Of a stretch of 32,927 bases of DNA, positions 28,591-32,927 are shown piece after piece. The notes below the pieces were generated by a model. It saw only the letters and a list, made by a program, of their open reading frames with translations, did not search any database and was not told the origin of the DNA. The DNA comes from Magnetospirillum fulvum MGU-K5 (GTDB lineage Bacteria; Pseudomonadota; Alphaproteobacteria; Rhodospirillales; Magnetospirillaceae). The stretch lies in assembly GCF_000442515.1 (NCBI RefSeq), contig NZ_AQPH01000040.1, positions 1 to 32,927 of the forward strand. The letters run 5' to 3'. The stretch's first letter is position 1. Each line of letters opens with the position of its first letter. The translations under genes were made by a program, and so were the position numbers.

Positions 28591-29256
28591 ATGACGTACC
28601 GTTTTGGCTTTTGCCTTGCCTTGATCATATCGCTGGCGGGCTGTGCTTATGATGGCGGCGACATCGGCAATCCTTTCACGAGAAAGGTGCAGTGGTATTC
28701 CTTTGTCGGCGGCGACGACATCCAGGCGGCGTGCGTAGTCGGAGCGCCCGATCAGGCGCGGCTGGTCTATAACGCGGTGTGGGGCGAACAGGTCCGCATC
28801 TATGAATGGCAGGGCGCGTCTCGCGACCTGCGCATCCGGGTGATCGGCCCCGGTAATTTGACCGGCCTGACCTCGGACGATGTCCTGGCGCCCTGGCGCG
28901 CGGTCGAGACCCGCGTCGCGCTGTCCGACCCGGCGCGGCGGGATCTCGATTCCGCCCTGGCCGAGGCCGGTGGCTTCGGCCCCCCGGCGGTGGGGCTTGA
29001 TCTGCCCTCGCACGGCTATTACTGGGCGGCGGCGACCTGCCATGCCGGGCGCTTCACCTTTACCGGCTGGCGCTGGCCGTCGGATTCCTTTGCCGCCGCC
29101 CGGTTCCCCGCTGTGCTGTTCGCCCTTGATCCCAACCGCGACGGGGTGCGCCCGCCGGCCGATCAGACCCTCGACCTGCAATGGGAGGAAGATGTCCGCC
29201 GTGGCGTCGCCGCGCCCTTCCTGATCAGCGTCGGCCGCGACGGACGGGTGCGCTAA
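28591..29256 (+). CDS. Lipoprotein of unknown family
   Basis: This 221-aa protein has a short signal peptide with lipobox LAGC (MTYRFGFCLALIISLAGCAY), so the mature protein should be lipid-anchored. I do not recognise the mature domain. It contains KVQWYSFVGGDDIQAACV, ARLVYNAVWGEQVRIYEW, a central charged region and CHAGRFTFTGWRWPSDSF, with an end that looks strand-rich. Two further cysteines (in IQAACVV and AATCHAG) could form a disulfide in the periplasm. The frame opens at 28516, but the ATG at 28591 gives the signal peptide and has GGAG upstream. It is divergent from the D,D-carboxypeptidase and upstream of the phasin. No functional link to either is evident. Confidence 0.85.
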   Translation: MTYRFGFCLALIISLAGCAYDGGDIGNPFTRKVQWYSFVGGDDIQAACVVGAPDQARLVYNAVWGEQVRIYEWQGASRDLRIRVIGPGNLTGLTSDDVLAPWRAVETRVALSDPARRDLDSALAEAGGFGPPAVGLDLPSHGYYWAAATCHAGRFTFTGWRWPSDSFAAARFPAVLFALDPNRDGVRPPADQTLDLQWEEDVRRGVAAPFLISVGRDGRVR

Positions 29257-29259
29257 ACG

Positions 29260-29275
29260 CGATGCTGCATCTGCG
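29260..29275. promoter_or_regulatory. TGC-rich half-site upstream of the phasin promoter
   Basis: CGATGCTGCA at 29260-29269 repeats, in the same orientation, ten bases of the palindrome at 29318-29340, and is followed by another CTGC. It starts immediately after the stop codon of the lipoprotein gene and 25 bp before the -35 box. It may be a secondary site for the same regulator. Confidence 0.4.
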
Positions 29276-29284
29276 AAAGAGACG

Positions 29285-29314
29285 TTGACAGACTTACGAC
29301 TCTTGCGCGATAGT
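29285..29314 (+). promoter_or_regulatory. phaP: Putative promoter of the phasin gene
   Basis: A perfect TTGACA (29285-29290) is followed 18 bp later by GATAGT (29309-29314). Transcription would start at about 29320, inside the palindrome that follows, leaving a leader of about 65 nt. Confidence 0.65.
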
Positions 29315-29317
29315 GCC

Positions 29318-29340
29318 CCGATGCTGCAATGCAGCATCGG
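29318..29340. promoter_or_regulatory. PhaR-type operator at the phasin promoter
   Basis: Arms CCGATGCTGCA and TGCAGCATCGG are exact reverse complements around a single A. The core reads CTGC-AAT-GCAG, which fits the CTGC-N3-GCAG pattern reported for the PHA-responsive repressor PhaR in Paracoccus and Rhodobacter. It overlaps the expected transcription start, where bound repressor would block RNA polymerase until PHA granules titrate it away. Confidence 0.72.
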
Positions 29341-29346
29341 CCGCCT

Positions 29347-29362
29347 TGGTGCGGTCGCACCA
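29347..29362. promoter_or_regulatory. Second inverted repeat in the phasin leader
   Basis: TGGTGCG and CGCACCA flank GT, between the operator and the GGGAGG ribosome site. It is either a further protein-binding site (it contains TGC and GCA) or a small stem in the 5' untranslated RNA. The two-base centre is too tight for a full hairpin loop, which favours DNA binding or a shorter stem. Confidence 0.4.
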
Positions 29363-29384
29363 TGTCCGTTCGAGGGAGGGAAGC

Positions 29385-30047
29385 ATGACCACCGTGAAAG
29401 CCAAGTCGGCCAATGACGAGGGCCCCGTGAGCAATCCTGCCGCCTCCGCCCCCAAGGCCGCGAAGTCGCCTGCTGCCGCCGCCCCTGCGGCTGCGCCGGG
29501 CGTCGCGCCGGTGGCCGAGGCGATCTCCGCCGTTCAAGCCGAAGCGGTCAAAAGCCTGGGCGAGGCGGTTGTCGTCGGCAAGGAAACGATCGAATCGGTG
29601 GTCAAGGTGTCGACCGACGTCGCCGCCAAAAGCTATGACAAGGCGCTCGACCTCGGCCGCGATCAGGTCGCCGCCGCCGTCAAGGCGCATGGGGCGGTCT
29701 ATCAGGGCTATGAAGACGCGGTTGCCTTCAATCGCGATACCGTCGAAGCTCTGGTCAAGGCCGGAACGATCCTCACCAAGGGTCTGCAAGATCTCAGCCG
29801 CTCGCTGCTGGGGCTGACCCAGGTGGTGATCGAGGATAACGTCGCCGCGTCGAAGGCCCTGCTGGAGGCGCGCACCCTTCAGGACCTGATCGAGGCCCAG
29901 GCCGGACTGACCCGCGTGGGCTTCGACCGTGTCGCCGAGGAAAGCACCCGCCTGTCCGGCGATTCGGTGCGGCTGATCGAAGAGGCCGTCGCCCCGATCA
30001 ACGAGCGGGTCAATGCCGCGATCGACCGCCTGGTTCGCGCCGCCTGA
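29385..30047 (+). CDS. phaP: Phasin (PHA granule-associated protein)
   Basis: This 220-aa protein coats polyhydroxyalkanoate granules and controls their size and number. After an Ala/Lys/Pro-rich N-terminus (about residues 1-45) the body is a single long amphipathic helical region. It contains EAVVVGKETIESVVKVS, KSYDKALDLGRDQVAAAVKAHGAVYQ and the phasin-2 type segment ARTLQDLIEAQAGLTRVGFDRVAEES. There is no signal peptide. The ATG at 29385 has GGGAGG upstream and gives the expected start; the frame's earlier codons lie in the promoter. It has its own promoter with a PhaR-like operator and a terminator, so it is a single-gene unit. The assignment rests on composition, the phasin-like segment and the operator. 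PHA synthase is not in this window. Confidence 0.9.
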   Translation: MTTVKAKSANDEGPVSNPAASAPKAAKSPAAAAPAAAPGVAPVAEAISAVQAEAVKSLGEAVVVGKETIESVVKVSTDVAAKSYDKALDLGRDQVAAAVKAHGAVYQGYEDAVAFNRDTVEALVKAGTILTKGLQDLSRSLLGLTQVVIEDNVAASKALLEARTLQDLIEAQAGLTRVGFDRVAEESTRLSGDSVRLIEEAVAPINERVNAAIDRLVRAA

Positions 30048-30075
30048 CCCCATCCGTCTGGGGGTTGAACCGCAC

Positions 30076-30109
30076 GGCCCGGCGGGGGGATACCTTGCCG
30101 GGCCTTTTT
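30076..30109 (+). terminator. Rho-independent terminator of the phasin gene
   Basis: GGCCCGGC (30076-30083) and GCCGGGCC (30097-30104) form a perfect 8-bp stem, followed by TTTTT. It starts 29 bp after the phasin stop codon. It is the clearest intrinsic terminator in the window. Confidence 0.88.
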
Positions 30110-30160
30110 CATGCGATGCTTTCCGCACAAGGGGCCTTTTCGTTCGGCGATGCGACCCAA

Positions 30161-30166
30161 TATGAT
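30161..30166 (+). promoter_or_regulatory. Possible -10 box for clpS-clpA
   Basis: TATGAT stands out in the 95-bp gap after the phasin terminator, 38 bp before the clpS start. The matching -35 region is weak (TTTCGT at 17 bp spacing), so the promoter may need an alternative sigma factor or an activator. Confidence 0.4.
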
Positions 30167-30204
30167 AGGAGTACGGAATTCGTGATTACCGCACCGGGGA
30201 GGCT

Positions 30205-30537
30205 ATGAGCGAGGACGGCAACGACAGGCGCAACGGAGACGGCGGGCAGACCGGCGTGGTCATCAAGACCCGACCCAGAACCCGCAAGCCGTCGATGTAC
30301 AAAGTCTTGATGCTGAATGACGATTACACTCCGATGGAGTTCGTCATTCAAGTGCTGGAGCAGTTCTTTTCGAAGAACCGCGAAGAGGCAACGCGCATCA
30401 TGCTCAACGTCCATACCCGGGGGGTCGGTATCTGCGGTGTGTACACATATGAGGTGGCGGAGACCAAGGTAACCCAGGTCATGGATCTGGCGCGCCAAAA
30501 TCAGCATCCGCTGCAATGTACGATCGAGAAGGAGTAG
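30205..30537 (+). CDS. clpS: ATP-dependent Clp protease adapter ClpS
   Basis: ClpS binds proteins with destabilising N-terminal residues and delivers them to ClpAP. The 110-aa product has a flexible charged N-terminus and the ClpS core: [16 protein letters not shown] (Asn38, Asp39 and Asp40 line the N-degron pocket), [14 protein letters not shown] with His70, and [16 protein letters not shown]. The ATG has GGGGAGG just upstream. clpA begins 40 bp after its stop, the usual adapter-unfoldase order in proteobacteria. Many alphaproteobacteria have a second ClpS paralogue; this one, next to clpA, should be the canonical copy. Confidence 0.97.
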   Translation: MSEDGNDRRNGDGGQTGVVIKTRPRTRKPSMYKVLMLNDDYTPMEFVIQVLEQFFSKNREEATRIMLNVHTRGVGICGVYTYEVAETKVTQVMDLARQNQHPLQCTIEKE

Positions 30538-30577
30538 TCCGGCCCGCCGGCCACTCCCTGCCAGGAAGGATCGGCCC

Positions 30578-32878
30578 ATGCTGTCGCGCAACCTTGAGCA
30601 AAGCCTGCACCGCGCTCTGTCTCACGCCTCCGAGCGTCGTCACGAATACGCCACGCTGGAACATCTGCTGCTGTCGCTGACCGAGGATCTGGACGCCGTT
30701 GCGGTGTTGCGGGCCTGTAACGTCTCCGTCGAGAAGCTGCGCAGCGACCTCACCGACTTCCTCGACACCAGTCTGTCCGAGTTGGTCGGTCCCCGTGGCA
30801 GCGATCCCAAGCCCACCGCCGGGTTCCAGCGGGTGGTCCAGCGCGCCGCGATCCATGTCCAATCCTCGGGGCGCGAGGAAGTGACCGGGGCTAACGTCCT
30901 GGTCGCCTTGTTCTCCGAGCGCGAGAGCCACGCCGTCTATTTCCTCCAGATTCAGGAAATGACCCGGCTCGACGCCGTCAATTACATCAGCCACGGCGTC
31001 GCCAAGGCCCCCGGCCGGGGGCAAAGCCGACCCGTCCAGGGCGTGGACGAGGATGTTGCCGCCGAAAAGGTGGTCAAAAAGGGCATCGAGGCCCTGACCG
31101 CCTATTGCGTCAACCTCAACCAGAAGGCTACCGACGGCAAGATCGACCCGCTGATCGGCCGCGAAGCGGAAATCGAGCGGACGATCCAGATTCTCTGCCG
31201 ACGGTCGAAGAACAATCCGCTTTATGTCGGCGATCCCGGCGTCGGCAAGACCGCGATCGCCGAAGGTCTGGCCCGGCGCATCGTCAATGGCGAGGTGCCC
31301 GAGGTGCTGCGCTCGGCCACCATCTTCTCGCTCGACATGGGGGCGCTGCTGGCCGGAACCCGCTATCGCGGTGATTTCGAGGAGCGGCTGAAGGCGGTCG
31401 TCACCGAGCTGGAGAATTACGACGGCGCGATCATGTTCATCGACGAAATCCACACCGTGATCGGGGCGGGTGCCACTTCGGGCGGGTCGATGGATGCCTC
31501 GAACCTGCTGAAACCGGCTCTGGCGGCGGGGTCGCTGCGCTGCATCGGCTCGACCACCTATAAGGAATACCGCACCCATTTCGAGAAGGACCGCGCCCTG
31601 GTCCGCCGCTTCCAGAAGATCGACGTCAACGAACCCAGCGTCGCCGATGCGATCAAAATTCTGAACGGCATCAAGACCTATTACGAAAGCCATCACAAGG
31701 TCCGCTATGCCCCCGACGCGATCAAGGCGGCGGTCGAGCTGTCGGCAAAATACATCACCGACCGTAAGCTGCCTGACAAGGCGATCGACGTCATCGACGA
31801 GGTCGGCGCGTCGCGGATGCTGTTGCCCGAATCGAAGCGGCGCAAGACCGTGACCGTCCGCGATATCGAGGAGATCGTTGCCAAGATCGCCCGCATCCCG
31901 CCGAAATCGGTCTCGCTCGACGATATGGAGGCGCTGAAGTCGCTCGATCGCGATCTCAAGACCCTGGTGTTCGGTCAGGACAAGGCGATCGACTCGCTCG
32001 CTTCGGCGATCAAGCTGGCCCGCGCCGGTTTGCGCGAGCCGGAAAAGCCGATCGGCTGCTATCTGTTCAGCGGCCCGACCGGCGTCGGCAAGACCGAAGT
32101 CGCCCGTCAGCTCGCCCGCATCATGGGGATCGAGCTGACTCGCTTCGACATGTCGGAATATATGGAACGCCATTCGGTGTCGCGGCTGATCGGCGCGCCG
32201 CCCGGCTATGTCGGGTTCGATCAGGGCGGTCTGCTCACCGATGCGATCGACCAGCATCCCCATTGCGTGCTGCTGCTCGACGAGATCGAAAAGGCCCATC
32301 CCGACCTGTTCAACATCTTGTTGCAGGTGATGGATCACGGCCGCCTGACCGACCATAACGGCAAGATTATCGACTTCCGCAACGTGATCTTGATCATGAC
32401 CACCAATGCCGGGGCGGCCGATCTGGCCAAGGCGGCGCTGGGCTTCGGTCGTGAAAGCCGCCAGGGCGACGATGGCGAGGCGATCAACCGGATGTTCACC
32501 CCGGAATTCCGCAACCGTCTCGACGCGATCATCCCCTTCGCCAATCTGTCGCCCGAGATCGTCAGTCAGGTCGTCGATAAGTTCATCATGCAGTTGGAAA
32601 CCCAGTTGGGCGACCGCGACGTCCTGATCGAACTGTCCGACGAGGCTCGTGCCTGGCTGTCGCGCAAGGGATACGACCACAATTACGGGGCCCGGCCGCT
32701 GTCCCGCGTCATTCAGGAGCACATCAAGAAGCCGCTGGCCGAGGAATTGCTGTTCGGTCGGCTGGCCAAGGGTGGAACCGTCCGCATTACGATCGGCCCC
32801 GATGGCGGACTGGCGTTCGATATCGTCGCGGGCTCGCCCCGTGCGGAAAAGCCGGCGGAACCCGAACTGGTCGATTAA
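30578..32878 (+). CDS. clpA: ATP-dependent Clp protease ATP-binding subunit ClpA
   Basis: ClpA is a hexameric AAA+ unfoldase that feeds substrates into ClpP. The 766-aa product has the N-terminal double Clp repeat domain that docks ClpS (about residues 1-145), AAA+ domain 1 with Walker A GDPGVGKT at 218-225 and Walker [11 protein letters not shown], and domain 2 with Walker A GPTGVGKT at 499-506 and [12 protein letters not shown]. It has no coiled-coil middle domain, which separates it from ClpB. The C-terminal D2-small domain has [29 protein letters not shown] lies 8 bp before the ATG. Regulation is presumably shared with clpS, and a hairpin follows the stop. Confidence 0.98.
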   Translation: MLSRNLEQSLHRALSHASERRHEYATLEHLLLSLTEDLDAVAVLRACNVSVEKLRSDLTDFLDTSLSELVGPRGSDPKPTAGFQRVVQRAAIHVQSSGREEVTGANVLVALFSERESHAVYFLQIQEMTRLDAVNYISHGVAKAPGRGQSRPVQGVDEDVAAEKVVKKGIEALTAYCVNLNQKATDGKIDPLIGREAEIERTIQILCRRSKNNPLYVGDPGVGKTAIAEGLARRIVNGEVPEVLRSATIFSLDMGALLAGTRYRGDFEERLKAVVTELENYDGAIMFIDEIHTVIGAGATSGGSMDASNLLKPALAAGSLRCIGSTTYKEYRTHFEKDRALVRRFQKIDVNEPSVADAIKILNGIKTYYESHHKVRYAPDAIKAAVELSAKYITDRKLPDKAIDVIDEVGASRMLLPESKRRKTVTVRDIEEIVAKIARIPPKSVSLDDMEALKSLDRDLKTLVFGQDKAIDSLASAIKLARAGLREPEKPIGCYLFSGPTGVGKTEVARQLARIMGIELTRFDMSEYMERHSVSRLIGAPPGYVGFDQGGLLTDAIDQHPHCVLLLDEIEKAHPDLFNILLQVMDHGRLTDHNGKIIDFRNVILIMTTNAGAADLAKAALGFGRESRQGDDGEAINRMFTPEFRNRLDAIIPFANLSPEIVSQVVDKFIMQLETQLGDRDVLIELSDEARAWLSRKGYDHNYGARPLSRVIQEHIKKPLAEELLFGRLAKGGTVRITIGPDGGLAFDIVAGSPRAEKPAEPELVD

Positions 32879-32900
32879 CCGGCTCCGTCTGTTAACATCA

Positions 32901-32927
32901 AGGCCACGGCGTTTTGCGCCGTGGCCT
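32901..32927 (+). terminator. Terminator hairpin after clpA (cut by window edge)
   Basis: AGGCCACGGCG and CGCCGTGGCCT form a perfect 11-bp stem around TTTTG, starting 22 bp after the clpA stop. Any T-run would lie beyond the right edge of the window. Confidence 0.75.

Overview
The window is GC-rich DNA with a strong G/C third-position bias and is almost fully coding: 29 protein genes, no rRNA or tRNA gene, no CRISPR array and no insertion sequence seen. Gene content and order (ribF-ileS-lspA-BamF-like lipoprotein followed by two M16 peptidases; rplU-rpmA-obgE-proB-proA; clpS-clpA; a phasin; a PPi-dependent phosphofructokinase; an NDUFAF5-like protein) point to an alphaproteobacterium, most likely of the Rhodospirillales, that makes polyhydroxyalkanoate granules. 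I cannot name a genus from the sequence alone.

Layout. 1-2993 (+): a two-gene ABC importer, a duplicated permease cut by the left edge and an ATPase with an extra C-terminal domain. 3118-10918 (+): flavin cofactor synthesis (ribF), isoleucyl-tRNA synthetase, prolipoprotein signal peptidase, a Bam-type lipoprotein, and a catalytic/non-catalytic M16 peptidase pair with tight or overlapping junctions. 10981-12834 (-): mutL, convergent. 12911-16609 (-): an envelope-glycan cluster of three glycosyltransferases and a polysaccharide deacetylase, lying downstream of proA. 16706-21257 (-): a small DUF1289 protein, rplU-rpmA, obgE, proB and proA. 21406-22620 (+): pfp. 22652-24973 (-): two tandem paralogues of a family I do not recognise. 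25113-28435 (-): map, an NDUFAF5-like methyltransferase-fold protein, and a D,D-carboxypeptidase with a SPOR domain. 28591-32878 (+): a lipoprotein of unknown family, a phasin with a PhaR-type operator, clpS and clpA.

Most of the window is housekeeping. Three places deserve most attention. (1) The stop codon of ileS is missing: a one-base change in a GGGG run would restore a TGA overlapping the lspA start, but as written the frame runs 428 nt into lspA. (2) The two unrecognised paralogues share two conserved blocks joined by variable linkers; they are the best candidate here for an undescribed function. (3) The phasin promoter carries a palindrome with CTGC-N3-GCAG at its core, the PhaR recognition pattern described in other PHA-producing alphaproteobacteria. 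Intergenic palindromic repeats near 26912-27028 also stand out.
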